Origin: Solen grandis
Taxonomy: Eukaryota > Mollusca > Bivalvia > Adapedonta > Solenidae
DNA: 64,000 nucleotides
Reading direction: 5' to 3'
NCBI GenBank assembly: GCA_021229015.1
Contig: CM037780.1
Span: forward strand, 70,193,656-70,257,655
Under the pieces are notes generated by a model that saw nothing but the letters and a program-made list of their open reading frames with translations, had not been told where the DNA came from and ran no database searches. Below, one piece after another: positions 43,880-56,285 of the stretch. Every line of letters begins with the position of its first letter. The stretch's first letter is position 1. The translations under genes were made by a program, and so were the position numbers.

Positions 43880-45326
43880 ATTCGCTGTCACCTTACAACA
43901 CGTCACCAGAAAAAATACTCAACAAACAGTACTTGTTGGTCTTCACCAGGGAGTCAAAAGGTGACTACTCAGTCCAAATGGAACACCATACCCCAGCATG
44001 GACAAGATTAGAATCAAAGAGGAAGGCATGCGTAAGCTACTTCACAACATCAACCCAAAGAAAGCTTCAGGTCCTGATAATATATTAACAAGGATATTGA
44101 AGGACTTTTCTGACTATTTGGCCCCTATCTTGTCAACCATCTTCCAACGATCAATGGATGAAGGAAATGTTCGTGGCTAACGTTACAGCCATATACAAGA
44201 AGGGAACAAGACAAGATCAAACTAACTGCCTACCAGTATCCCTTACACGTGTATGTTGTAAGCTGTTGGAATATGTCATAGCAAGCTAGATTCTAAAACA
44301 CCTTGACACTAACGACATCCTTCAAGATTGCCAGCATAAAGAGGAGCTGCGAGACCCAGCTACTAACTCTAGTTCATGAGCTGGCATCATCCATGGACAT
44401 GAGGGTCCAGACTGACATGGTCATACTGGACTTAAGCAAGGCATTTTACCGCGTCCCTCACAAGACTAGATTAGACTATTTGAGTTTACCGTCGCTTCGA
44501 CTGTATTTCAGTCATATAGCGACGTCCAGCTAATTACAGGTGGAGGAAGACCCCGAATGCACGGAGGCATCCGGGTAGAACTACCGACTTACCGAAGGGC
44601 TTCCTCACATGAAAATCCGAATGACCCTGCCGGGATTCGAACCCGAGCGGTGAGGGGCTGAGAGAGTGTTAAAGTCAGTGACTTTGCCCTCTCGGCCACG
44701 CGTCCCTCACAAGCGACTCCTGGCAAAGATATATTACTATGGTTTCAGAGGCACAACTTTTAAATGGATCAAATCTTTCCTCACCGACAGGACACAGAAG
44801 GTACTCGTCCATGTGGTCAGCGGAGTTGTTTTTTATTTTCATTAATGACCCCCACCCCCCAAGACTCGTCTCTTCGCTGACGACTGCATCCTGTACCGCC
44901 AGATCAGGTCCGACCATCTTTAAGCAGATCTGGATGCCCTGGCCAGATGGGAATCAAAATGGGAAATGGATTTTCACCCCAAGACATGTAGTGTCCTTCG
45001 TGTCACAAGGTCATGGTCACCGCTACAAAGGAAGTACACATTGAAAGGTACTCTGCTTGTTGAGGAATCTAGTGCCAACTATCTGGGTGTAGATATACAA
45101 ACGGACATGTAATGGAAAACTCATATTGATAGAGTTACTGGCAAAACAAACAGTATGCTTGGGTTTCTTTGACGCAACCTACACAAGACCAGGAGAGAAA
45201 CCAAGACTAGAACATACACTTCCCTGGTACGATCAAGGCTAGAATACTGCATTACAGTCTGGAACACTTACCACAAGAAATTAATAAACAAGATAGAATG
45301 GTTCAAAGACGAGCAGCCAGATTCTT
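43880..45326 (+). mobile_element. Second LINE, reverse transcriptase relic cut by the assembly gap
   Basis: Across shifted frames one reads NPKKASGPDNILTRILKDFS, LAPILSTIFQRSMDEGN, VTAIYKKGTRQD, VSLTRVCCKLLEYVIAS, MVILDLSKAFYRVPH (the DLSKAFD block), a damaged ADDCILYRQIRS (the YADD-box region) and then NYLGVDIQTDM, TNSMLGFL and TRTYTSLVRSRLEYC. This is a Jockey/CR1-group RT different from the first LINE. Stops and frameshifts abound. The sequence runs into the N gap with the C-terminal end missing, so the contig ended within a repeat. Confidence 0.82.
44465..44699 (-). mobile_element. tRNA-derived SINE inserted in the LINE, with 14-bp target duplication
   Basis: GCGTCCCTCACAAG occurs at 44451-44464 and again at 44700-44713, bracketing 235 bases. 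On the - strand the insert begins CGTGGCCGAGAGGGCAAAGT (A box), then CGGGTTCGAATCCCGGC (B box), 'agggtcattcggattttcat', and a tail with CGTCGCTATATGACTGAAAT. It splits the LINE between the DLSKAF block and the next RT block. Without it the LINE frame reads through CGCGTCCCTCACAAGCGACT. Confidence 0.9.
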
Positions 45327-45426
45327 NNNNNNNNNNNNNNNNNNNNNNNNNNNNNNNNNNNNNNNNNNNNNNNNNNNNNNNNNNNNNNNNNNNNNNNNNN
45401 NNNNNNNNNNNNNNNNNNNNNNNNNN
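45327..45426. other. Assembly gap, exactly 100 N
   Basis: A fixed-size gap of 100 N, as placed by scaffolding software when the true distance and often the orientation are only inferred. It lies between FOCAD exon groups that face opposite ways. Confidence 0.99.
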
Positions 45427-45785
45427 TTTAATAATTTCATGTGTGAATGATTATATTCAATAAGTTATAAGTCAGCTTATGTTTGTATTTTAATGATGTT
45501 TATACATTTAGGTCATAACCTACTTATTGCTTCGCTCGTCAGTCTGGACATTGCACATTTCATGTCTTCTATTGAGCTTGCAATTATACATAGTAGTTTA
45601 ATTATTACATGATGGCAAATGGGTGGGATAAGTAATGTGTAATGTTTAGCTTATTCATATGTAAGCGTATATAAAGAACCCACGGTGTAGTTAATACAGT
45701 AAATGTGTCTGTGGAGCGCTGCTGTTTTTTTGCTACAGTAATTATTACCTATAGATAGCCTTGTTTGCGCCTCATTTTCACGCTT
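45427..45785 (+). other. Possible LTR or promoter-like fragment
   Basis: GCGTATATAAAGAACCCACG near 45666 is a TATA-like signal, followed by GTTAATACAGTAAATGTGTC, a pattern seen in some retrotransposon LTRs. No paired LTR, primer-binding site or coding region is present, so this stays weak. Confidence 0.2.
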
Positions 45786-45786
45786 G

Positions 45787-45862
45787 TGGAATTAGCTCAA
45801 TCAGTAAGAGCGTTTTTACAGATTTTCCTTCAAGAGGTTGTGAGTTCTATTCCAGCTTGGAC
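45787..45862 (+). repeat. tRNA-like sequence (SINE head or tRNA relic)
   Basis: GTGGAATTAGCTCAATCAGT with AAGAGCG is a good A box, and GTTGTGAGTTCTATTCCA resembles a B box, at tRNA spacing. The acceptor stem does not pair. Confidence 0.45.
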
Positions 45863-46047
45863 TTTTTTTCTAAATTCTTGGGTTATATATGTATATACAT
45901 CCATTATTTTGCTTTTGTTAATTTGTATTTGCTTCCTTTTGATTTAAACATAGACCATAAATTTTCTTTAAAAAAATTGACCTCTCTATGTATAAATAAT
46001 ATATAGAGATATCAATTGTTTTTAAAATTTAATTCTTATTTTAAAAA

Positions 46048-47352
46048 AACAAGAGGGCCAAGATGGCCCTAGATTGCTCACCCAAGAAAAGTATCATTCA
46101 TTGCCTGTACAAAACAGATTGCTGTAGAATTAAGATGATGAGGTGAAACAATGTTCAGGAATTTTCTAAAAGATATCATCATGACAAACATTCTGCCAAA
46201 GTTTGAGGATGATTAGACCAAAAATGTTGCCCTCAGAGTATAAACAAAATTTTTCTAAGATTTGACCTACTGACCTACATTTCTGTCCAGCCCCACCCAT
46301 TTTCAAACTGGTTCGAGATATCATCATGACAAACAATCTGACCAAGTTTGAGGAAGATTGATCAAAATGTGGCCTTATGTGTAAACAAGATTTTTCTAAG
46401 ATTTGACCTATTGACCTACTTTTCGGTTTGGCCCGGCCCATTTTCGAAAGGGTTCAAGATATCATCAAGACAAACTTTCTGACCAAGTTTGAGGAAGATT
46501 GGATCAAAATTGTGGCCTCTAATGTGTAAACAAGATTTTTCTAAGATTTGACCTACTGACCTACTTTTTGATCCAAACTGACCCATTTTCAAAAGGTTCA
46601 AGATATCATCAAGACAAACATTCTGACCAAGTTTGAAGAAATTGGATCAAAATTGTGGCCTCTAGAAATTTTTGATCCAACCTGACCCATTTCAAAGGGT
46701 TCAAGATATCATAAGACAAACTTCTGACCAAGTTTGAGGAAAATTGGATCAAAATTGTGGCCTCTAATGTGTAAACAAGATTTTTCTAAGATTTGACCTA
46801 CTGACCTACTTTTGGATCCAACCTGACCCATTATCAAAAGGGTTCAAGATATCATAAGACAAACATTCTGACCAATTTAAAAGATCAAAATTGTGGCCTC
46901 TAGTGTGTAAACAAGATTTTTCTAAGATTTGACCCCTTTTTAAACAAGATTTTTCTAAGATTTGACCTACTGACCTACTTTTGATCCAACCTGACCCATT
47001 TTCAAAGGGTTCAAGATATCATAAGACAAACTTCTGACCAAGTTTAGGAAATTGGATCAAAATTGTGGCCTCTAATGTGTAAACAAGATTTTTCTAAGAT
47101 TTGACCTACTGACCTACTTTTGATCCAACCTGACCCATTTTCAAAGGGTTCAAGATATATCAAGACAAACATTCTGACCAAGTTTGAGGAAGATTGGATC
47201 AAAATTGGGGTTCAAGATATTATCAAGACAAACATTCTGACCAAGTTTGAGGAAGATTGGATCAAAATTGTGGCCTCTAGTGTGTAAACATCAAAATTGT
47301 TGACGGACGACGGACAATCAAGTATCCCAAAAGCTCACCCTGAGCTAAAAAA
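46048..47352 (+). mobile_element. A-family element, 145-bp core, 3' hairpin lost (A9)
   Basis: AACAAGAGGGCCAAGATGGC start with TTGCTCACCCAAG. The core holds about eight units of the 145-base type with many small deletions. The 3' end reads AAAGCTCACCCTGAGCTAAA, so the right arm of the hairpin is gone compared with A6 and A10. Confidence 0.85.
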
Positions 47353-48071
47353 TCAACCACTCCAGTAATTTTGCTTTATCCATGCATTCTCATCTTAGAT
47401 GTAATGTTTTTGCTGTGGATGCAAAGTTTAAATTTCAATGCATCAACTGGATTAATTTTTTAAGTGATAAAATGCTTTTTCAGATTGAAGGAAGATGCAA
47501 ACTATCTGAACTGGCAATCATATTTTTTAAGCATAGTGAGACCCAGGACTCGTGCAGAGAAAATTATGAAATAATAACTGCAACTCTCTATATAAATAAT
47601 ATAAAGAAATGTCATTTTTTAATATGATTGTCTTGTGCATAGACAGGTTTGGTTATAAGGTCAAAGCAGCAGAAAAGAGAAATAGAGGGGGGCAGTATGC
47701 TTATTATAAGCCATCCATTAAAATATTTTGTTTTAATCTTTACTTGTTTCAAAATGTAATAGGTAAAACAATAAACAACATTGTATATGAAGTCTGACCA
47801 CTCGGCCAAAGTAAGGCACAGTAGGACGCATATAATTCCAGTGCAGCAGAATTTCTTAGTTGACCAGGAACTGAAATATGCTAAATGTAGCTGACATTGT
47901 TAAAACACATATTAAACTTGATGAAAAGTGTGACTTATATATGCTAAATACACCACAATTTGTCTTGGAAAAAGCAAAGCTGTTTTCTACAAAATTTAAA
48001 ATTGATTGGATTCTGAGAACATTCACATATATGTGAAGATGTATATTCCTGATGAATACACAGGGGTCTAC
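47353..48071. other. FOCAD intron (if the right-hand contig is read alone), no feature
   Basis: AT-rich; no repeat ends or exons recognised. Confidence 0.4.
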
Positions 48072-48310
48072 TTAACCCTTTCCCTCATAGAGGAACCATG
48101 AAAAGACCTATGCGAACAACATAAAACCAAATCAGCCTGCGAGTAACTCGCAGGCTGATCAGGTTTTATGCTGTTCGCTGCTCCTCAGTGGTCTGGAAAT
48201 GAGACTTAATAATTAAATTTGGTAAGGTTTAACTGTGGTTTTCTGCAGATCAGGCTTTAGTGATTCCTATTGAGGGCGTCAAAATGAGTCTATATGAGGG
48301 AAAGGGTTAA
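48072..48310 (+). mobile_element. TTAA-flanked palindromic MITE, family C (copy C4)
   Basis: TTAACCCTTTCCCTCATAGA at the left and TATGAGGGAAAGGGTTAA at the right. The central palindrome has one altered arm (AACATAAAACCAAATCAGCC). Confidence 0.87.
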
Positions 48311-50287
48311 TGAGCTATACTGACACTTTATTCTGTATAACTGGTCCCAAGATAATCTAGTGTTGTCATACATCATTACATGGCTTTGAAAAAAGAATGA
48401 GATTTTAAATCTTAAACACTTCCTAAAGTACACACCTCTTGTGCAGTATTAACTTTAACATTCATCATGTCTTCGAAGGTCTTAAATTATGTATATAGAT
48501 GTTATATAAAGACATTAACATGCTATAAGAGGATTCTTTCCTTTAAAATGCAGTGGAAATGTGATATGTGTTTAACAAAGTCTGAGCGTAAAGTCATCGC
48601 CCCACATCAGTTTGTGAAGCATGGATTTACTAGGTTGATAGTTCAACCAATCAAAAGTTGCCTCATTAAAGTATCTAACAGACTGATCAGGTTTCATTCT
48701 GTTCACTTCAGATGACAATTATTAAGATGTGGACATGTTATTTCAAAACATGCTCAGACTAAGTGTCTCTCTCAGCCTAGAAAAAATATCTATTTTTCAT
48801 GACCATATGGGATATGATATAATATCAATGTACAAATTTGTGAATAGATGAATATTTTATGCGAAACAAAGCATTTTTCTTTCCCAGTGTAGAATCTGAC
48901 CTACAATATTATATGAGCAAACAGTTCAGCATGTTGTCTGGTCACTCAACTCCTCACTGGTCACTACAACTCCTCACTGGTCACTACAACCCCCACTACC
49001 AATAAAAAATATTTCTGAAATACCTTGTAATGTCCTATATATAAAATAGAAAGGTAGACGTGAAACATCTCCCAAAAATACCTCTCATCAGCATAAGTCT
49101 AATAAAGCACTTTTCTGTGTTTATGAACATATAGTGAAAATTTCGACATGCTTACCGTTTTGATGATTTCTCACCTTTATAGTATCATCCTTGCTGCCAA
49201 TAAATAGCCCATTGTTATAGATATTGCTCAATGTTTCTTCATACTACTTAGTACTAAGACTGAAGTGACCAGACAATGTGCTGAACACTTGTGAGGAGAC
49301 CCTAAAAAGGAACTTCTCTGATTGTCATGGCATCAAAGCATGTCTATAAGAGGTAAAAGAATAAGATAAACCATAACTCTAATTACTTCCTGTTTCTTAA
49401 GTGTTTTTTTTTTTTTTTTTGGTTTTACTGTTCTGTCTCTCTAGACTTTGAAATTCTAGAAAGGGAGTCTCAATCTAATGATATCATATTAATGACATCA
49501 TTTAGTTAATCTGTTGCAAGCTGGCTTTGTTAACTCAGCAGCATTTTAAATCAGGAAACATTATTTGTAATCACAATGATGTATGATATTATGCATCATC
49601 TGTGAGTATTTCTCTTCGCCAAAAGCATAAGGTACATGAGTTGTTTAAGTGTTACACCATAACACGGTGGTTAGACCATACCGGGAGAGTCCAGAACAAT
49701 GGTGGCACCATCCAGGATGACACAAAGAGCACAGCTGTTGTTGACGAGCCACATAGATGGACAGACAGACGCACGCACTGCTGCTTCACTTCATCACCTG
49801 TAGTAGAGGGATACATCACACCTTGACATCAAGCTCTCCCATACAAAAAACAATACTGGTATACTTGAGCAGTAAAATCAGATGTCATCGGGTATCCAAC
49901 TGATGCTCTGCACCAGGTCATGCATCAATGGGAATCCCCGGTTGACTTTATTACTACAGAAATTATTCTGCTTTCGCATCATAACATAATAAAATAGCCA
50001 AGCAAAACATCTTTTTATAGCAGTTACTGACTAAAACAAGGCTTTGTCAGTATTGCCCCCCCCCAAAAAAAAACAGTGAAAAAAAAGACAAATTTGTGCA
50101 AGATAGAAAGAAGAAACCATTGGAAATGGGTTATGATCCCCAAACTGCACTCTATCACAGGATAAGTGCAATACTGTTTGTTTTCCATTGTAAGTATGTG
50201 GAAGGTATTCTCAGAATAAAGAAACAGCTGTTGACATCATATCACTAAAAGAACAATATATGTAACAATGCAGGAAAATGAGATATG
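48311..50287. other. Intronic sequence with little structure
   Basis: A short direct repeat CTCCTCACTGGTCACTACAA occurs two to three times at 48950-48990. A T-run lies at 49403-49420. No exon was recognised, although missing FOCAD exons were looked for on the - strand. Confidence 0.4.
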
Positions 50288-50590
50288 TTGTTGTTTACTG
50301 GGTTTAACATCCTGGCAACAGTGTTTCAGTCAGTTTGAGATAGTGTCTACTTGAGACAGATATAGTGCTCCCACACTGCAGTATCACGCCGTAGACAGAT
50401 GGCATGATACCACATCCAGTCACATTAACCTGACACCGGGCAAACCAGTCCTGGAATAACCCTTATATACTGAGCGCCAAGCAAGGGAACTATACCAGTA
50501 CCATTTTTTATGACTTTGGTATGTCACGACGGGGATCAAACCCATGATCTCCCACTCCCAAGGTGGGCGCTCTAACCACTCAGGCACTGG
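50288..50590 (-). mobile_element. tRNA-derived SINE, most complete copy
   Basis: On the - strand the head has GTGGTTAGAGCGCCCACCTT (A box) and CATGGGTTTGATCCCCGTCG (B box). The body has 'actggtatagttcccttgct' and 'gactggatgtggtatcatgcc', and the tail 'tgactgaaacactgttgcca' and GTTAAACCCAGTAAACAACA. The copies at 9690 and 20722 are parts of the same family. Confidence 0.75.
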
Positions 50591-50695
50591 GAAAAGTCAG
50601 AAAAATGTGGTATGAAAATAACATTGGACAATAGTTCTTGTGCACTGTACTTCTTTTCATTTTGACATTTAACAATGGGCAATAACTTTAAAATT

Positions 50696-51003
50696 AACAA
50701 GAGTGTTCCTTGGAACACATGTGTCACCTGCCGATGCATGATGGAAAAAAGTGTGACAAACAGACTGAAAAGGGTAATACATGGAACTAAAAAAATATTG
50801 ATGCCAGATTGATGGACATTGTGTAAGATGATTTCTCATGTCAAGCTCTGTCCATGAAAGAAATTTTATTTTAAAAGCATGAGTAGAGCAGATGCTATTG
50901 CAGAACAAAGAAATGTGACGGAAAAAATGTGATGGACGGACAGACAGATGACGGAGAAATGATCCCCATGTGTCACCTCTGCTTATATCAGGTCACACAA
51001 AAA
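50696..51003 (+). mobile_element. F-family element
   Basis: Starts AACAAGAGTGTTCCTTGGAA with hairpin GTGTTCC-TT-GGAACAC and subterminal TGTGTCACCTGC, and ends 'cctctgcttatatcaggtcacaca'. It shares the AACAAGAG start and the hairpin-then-inverted-repeat plan with families A and B, but has no tandem core. Confidence 0.6.
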
Positions 51004-51147
51004 TGAAGAGTTACAGTTCTTGTGCAGGCAGTGCAATCCAACTCAATAAGATATATCCATCTATGAAGTTACATTTACCTTACGATACCTTTAATACTTC
51101 ATAAATTATGTGCCAGTTATAAGTAATTATGAACTTTAACAATGAGT

Positions 51148-52155
51148 AACAAGAGGGCCAAGATGGCCCTAGATCGCTCACCTGAGAAAAGTATCATTCA
51201 TTGCCTGTACAAAACAGATTGCTTTAGAATTAAGATGATGAGGTGAAACAATGTTCAGGAATTTTCTGACCCCATCCACAAAAGATATCATCATAACAAA
51301 CATTCTGCCAAAGTTTGAGGATGATTGGACCAAAAATGTTGCCCTCAGAGTATAAACAAGATTTTTCTAAGATTTGACCTACTGACCTACATTTATATCC
51401 AGCCCAACCCATTTTCAAACTGGTTCGAGATATCATCATGACAAACAATCTGACCAAGTTTGAGGAAGATTGCATCAAAACTGTGGCCTTTAGTGTGTAA
51501 ACAAGATTTTCTAAGATTTGACCTATTGACCTACTTTTTGATCCAACCTGACCCATTTCGAAAGGGTTCAAGATATCATCAAGACAAACATTCTGACCAA
51601 GTTTGAGGAAGATTGGATTAAAATTGTAGCCTCTAGTGTGTAAACAAGATTTGTCTAAGATTTTACCTACTGACCTACTTTTTGATAAATGCTGACCCAT
51701 TTTTGAAAGGGTTCAAGATATCATCAAGACAAATTCTGACCAAGTTTGAGAAGATTGATCAAAATTGTGGCCTCTAGTGTGTAAACAAGATTTTTCTAAG
51801 ATTTGACCTACTGACCTACTTTTTGATCCGACCTGACCCATTTTCGAAAGGGTTCAAGATATCATCAAGAAACATTCTGACCAAGTTTGAAGAAGATTGA
51901 ATCAAAATTGTGGCCTCTAGTGTGTAAACAAGATTTTTCTAAGATTTGACCTACTGACCTACTTTTTGATCCAACCTGACCCATTTTCGAAAGGGTTCAA
52001 GATATCATCAAGACAAACATTCTGACCAAGTTTGAGGAAGATTGGATCAAAACTGTGGCCTCTAGTGTTTAAACATCATTGTTGACAGACGACGGCAACG
52101 GACAATCAAGTATCCCAAAAGCTCACCCTGAGCTATGCTCAGGTGAGCTAAAAAG
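51148..52155 (+). mobile_element. A-family element, 145-bp core (A10)
   Basis: AACAAGAGGGCCAAGATGGC start, core units with GTTCAAGATATCATCAAGAC, then GTTGACAGACGACGG and the hairpin CTGAGCTATGCTCAG with GTGAGCTAAAAA. A 156-codon open frame on the - strand (51230-51700) is the repeat read in one frame and has no gene features. Confidence 0.88.
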
Positions 52156-52575
52156 TCAAATGAAATGCATAGTAATGGTTCTTGTGCACTGCACTTCCCT
52201 TCCATGAGGTCTATCTATCTATGAAGTTTCAAGTTCACTGGACCCCCCACCCCTTGAAAAATTTGTGCCAGATTGAAACAAGAAAATAACAGAAATGGGT
52301 TATGATCTTCAAACTGCACTGACCTTTCAAGCGTGCATATGGTTGATGCATGCAACACACCTTTGTGTTATGACAAACATTTCTGTAAAGATTCATGAAA
52401 ATCCAAACAGATATAGAAGTTATAGAGCGGACATGAAAATGTAACCTTAATGAATACTAAATATATTTTCTAACAATTCTTGTGACCTTGACCTTCAAGT
52501 GTGTATATAGTTGATAAGAACAACACACCTTCATGTTATGACTGACATTTCTGTAAAGTTTTGTGATAATCTATC
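52156..52575. repeat. Old dispersed repeat related to 57300-58255
   Basis: 'aaatttgtgccagattgaaacaagaaaat' and 'gaccttcaagtgtg' phrases recur at 57340-57740. The unit is about 170 bases. No coding. Confidence 0.45.
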
Positions 52576-52576
52576 T

Positions 52577-52818
52577 TTAACCCTTTCCCTCACAGAGGAC
52601 ACCATGAAAAGACCTATGCGAACAGCATAAAACCAGATCAGCCTGCGAGTAACTCGCAGGCTGATCAGGTTTTTTACTGTTCGCTGCTCCTCAATGGTCT
52701 GAAAATGAGGATTTTATAATTTAATTTGGTAAGGTTTAACTGTGGTTTTCTGCAGATCAGGCTTTATGTGGTACCTATTGAGTGTGTCAAAATGAGTATA
52801 TATGAGGGAAAGGGTTAA
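52577..52818 (+). mobile_element. TTAA-flanked palindromic MITE, family C (copy C5)
   Basis: Complete, with TTAA at both edges, the CCCTTTCCCTCA inverted ends and the GCGAGTAACTCGC-centred palindrome. Confidence 0.88.
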
Positions 52819-52849
52819 ATTTGAAAGTCATAAAGCAGATACGATGACG

Positions 52850-52925
52850 TGCCCTATGAATATCAATGAAATCGGACCCAAGACCTCCAGATTCTGGGCT
52901 GAACACTCTAACCACTCAGCCACTA
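52850..52925 (-). mobile_element. tRNA-derived SINE head, relic
   Basis: On the - strand AGTGGCTGAGTGGTTAGAGT (A box) and TTGGGTCCGATTTC (B box). Surrounding stems are lost. Confidence 0.5.
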
Positions 52926-53494
52926 AGACATGTAAAATCCTCTTACTTACTGGTATGCACAACTTACACTGAACTATGTCTATATGAATATGTTTTGATG
53001 GTGAAGTGATTTATACATAGGCCTACAAACAAAATACAGCTAAATTGCCAGTTACATAATGTCACCAAATTATTATGATAGTAATTGTTTATCTACTAAA
53101 TACAGATATGATGATCTTTTATTATTGTTTACATGTTAACATGTGCATGTGAATAAATATTCATAGAATCAAACTAAGCCAATTACAAATGATTTTGTCA
53201 CTGCTCAAAGACAGTATTATTCTGGTATCTAGGTCAACCACTGATCAACATTCTATCCAAGAATAGCTGGTGGATAATCAGATAAATTTATTTTATATAT
53301 TTATACCCTCAGGACAATCTAGTCTGGTATTGCCATAAGTTTTCCCATAAAAGAATAATAAGACATATGCAATATATCACAATGTATTGGATATGGTAAT
53401 ATCTATCTGAATAACTTTTTTTTTGTAATACGGTTTTCAAATAAATGTATCAATAGTTCAAGAAGCCAAATTGTTGTGCTGACACTTATCCTTT

Positions 53495-53595
53495 GTCAGG
53501 TTTAGAGACACAACACTGTTCCCAATAGACAGGCAGACTGATAAAGTGACTCCTAAAAAGTACCTCACTATCAGGGGATAGTGGGGGTATAATAA
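53495..53595. repeat. Right-end fragment of the 16872-17665 element family
   Basis: AGACAGGCAGACTGATAAAG and GGGGATAGTGGGGGTATAAT match the right end of the element at 17590-17645. Confidence 0.5.
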
Positions 53596-53615
53596 GGAAT
53601 TGCATTACTACTCAC

Positions 53616-53741
53616 TGAATGGTAGCTTCATGAGAGGGGAGAGTACTCCAGTCCAGTTAAGTGGTGGTAATGTACCAGTTACCTCCTCTTGAACACTTCT
53701 CAATAACATCCCTACATGATCACTTGGGATAGCTTCTGGAC
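53616..53741 (-). CDS. FOCAD: Focadhesin, internal exon (third of the - strand group)
   Basis: On the - strand, between tatttctag and ATTCA|gtgagt, it encodes PEAIPSDHVGMLLRSVQEEV and TGTLPPLNWTGVLSPLMKLP, then F. PPxNWxxxLSPLM is a clear focadhesin block (vertebrate YPPVNWAALLSPLMRLN). The first two bases complete the glycine codon left by the exon at 57116. The next exon should lie further left on the - strand but was not found in the window. The following recognisable part of the protein, about 120 residues later, is at 5302 on the other strand. Confidence 0.88.
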
Positions 53742-56285
53742 CTAGAAATAATGCAAGAAATATAGATAATAAAAGAATGGCCAACTTGAACAGAAATGGT
53801 CAGAAAAAAAAGAAAGAAATGTCTTTTGAGGTTCCTACCTCATTTCAACTATTCACATCAAAAGGACAACACTAACACAGATAATAGTCTATTTAGGATT
53901 TCCTAGCAAAACTGTAACCAAATTCTATTATAGACAAAATAACATGCTAAAGTAAGGTACTATATTTAATGTGATAGCATGGACATTTATGTGGATAACC
54001 ATCATCATTTAATCTCACTCTGCAACAAACTCATTTTTATGACCAACTCAATATCATGGGCACTTTTTGTCAGATCCAAATTTTTCTCTATATGGTTCAA
54101 TGTCATCACCTAATTATAGTGAGCAACTCAAAATTGCATAAAAATTAAAGACTACTTAAATCAGACCAATTCTTCTTTTGACCTCAGTAATGCTAACAAT
54201 GGCCCTGTGAAAAAGTTGACTGAAATTGTCATATTACGACACCTGGTTTCTGGTACAGGTGAAATTTGAATGTTTTGAAAACACTGTAGATAAGATCCAA
54301 TGGAGAGTGGAAACAATGGATGGGAGGTTTTGATTGTCTGTGGTGAATGTAGACCGGATTCTGTTACCCGGGTCTGTATTTTAGACAAGTCCCCAAGACA
54401 GTGGAGAAGTGTGGAAAACCCCAGTTCTGGATTTCAGCATGACTGTTTCATATGAAAATGTTTTGCTGAGAATATAATCTACTATAATATCCGGAACATT
54501 CTACAGGTAAGACCTGTTTTCACTACATGTCTTATTTTTGTCAGTAGTTAATTGACACAAAGTCTTCCCCAAAAACTTATAATGAAATAGAATTAATATC
54601 CCATCATATCTGTGATCACTTTCATAATTACTTTCTCAAAAAGTGTGATCTAAAACTGAAATCAAACGTAAAGATCTTTCAATTCAAGAGAAATTTCTTG
54701 ATTAATAACAGCCCGGGGAAAAGTCGGTGACAACTAGCTGATTAAAATGGAATTGATAAACATGAATTAAAAATATGGTCTAAAAATAAATGCTGATTAC
54801 TAGATCAATTAAAAAAAAAAATAATCAGCTTAATAATAACAGAAACAGAGATATTAAAATAGGTAGACTTTTAATCATCATATGATTATAATTTTTTTAT
54901 TTTAAATGTGAAAAAAGTTAATCAACATTGAAATGAAATGAAAAGATCATAACTCAATAATGAGACTGACTCAATATTAAGACCACTTCCAGACAGACCT
55001 CAGTGGTCTCATTATCAAGATTTTACTGTACTGTGTTTTCAGTGGCTATTTAAGTAGTTTGTTATAACTGTGCTTATTGCCAGGGAAAAGAACAAGAAAA
55101 TAAATATAATCAACCACACACAGACCTAATCATTTTTGTGTAAAGGCTTCTGCAGATCCTTAATAAAGAGCAAACTAGAGATTTGTTTTTGTAGAAAACT
55201 TGTGTTTCCCCCACCCACCCTCCCCTCACACACACATATACACTAAAGCACACAGTGACATATGCACAAGAGTCCTCTAATCAATTTCTTTCCATAACTG
55301 AAATTTTGTTTCGATAGCATAAGTAGAACAGGAATTATCTTGCAGTCAAGTAATTGTGAAAAGGAGGAATAATTCCAAAAACAATGAAGCAAGAGTTATA
55401 AACTTTGTGCATGATTTTTTCATTCATTTCTTTTCATAAATGAAATTTCATTTTAATAGCCTGAGTCAAACAGGAGTTATCATAAGGATACGAAATTGTG
55501 TAAAAGGGGAAGAACTCCAACAAGAAATTTTGGAAATGGATTATGCTCTTAATTTTTGTGTACTGCAATTCTCATCCATAACATCTACCCATCTATGAAG
55601 CTTCAAGGTTATATATCTCATAATGCATGAGTTATGTTCCAGACAAATCTTAATTAAATATGAAATTAAACAACGGGAATAACTCAAATGATTTGCAGAA
55701 TCAAAGTTCTTGTGCACTGCAATTTTCCTTTGTGAGGTCTATTCACTAGCATTACATGTAGAACTGCAGAAACAATTTTTTGTCCTTCTGCACTGTATAT
55801 TGAACATATTAAGGAACGAAATCTGACATGACTTGATTACAGAGGTCTTAACTCTGCACAGATGTATGCTACCATTATATTTTATGCATGGTTCAATCAG
55901 TCTGATATTCAATTAACACATGGAACATAGAATCACTGTCAAAAGACAGCTCTAATAAAGAAATCTATAGAATCTGTTCCTTACCATGTTTTAATATACA
56001 GTACTAAAGAAAAAAAATCGTACATGTACATTTTTGATAATCAAGACTACAATGGAATTTGCAAATTCTGCAGTTATAGTGCCAGTGGGTCTATTCTTTA
56101 AAGTTTGAAGGTTATATGTCTCATAGTGCATGAGAAATGCTCTCGACAAAAAGAATGTTGATTTACAAAGGGCAATAACTCCAAAATTATGATGTACAGA
56201 CTTATGGTTCTTGTTCATTGCACTTCTATCCACCTATGAAGTTTCAGGGTTATATGTCTCATAGTGCATGAGTAATGTTCTCAAC
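53742..56285. other. FOCAD intron, mainly unassigned
   Basis: AT-rich. From about 55390 to 56280, old degenerate repeats with 'cataagtagaacaggaattatc', 'gggttatgctc' and 'ctatgaagtttcagggttatat' phrases recur. No exon recognised; a 75-codon frame at 54161-54388 shows no family signature. Confidence 0.4.

Noticed and set aside
51230..51700. 156-codon frame on the - strand with repeated SKSRSVGQILE-type peptide
   Set aside because: It is the tandem core of an A-family element read in one frame. The same peptide comes from the copies at 46166-46601, and no function or start signal is seen.
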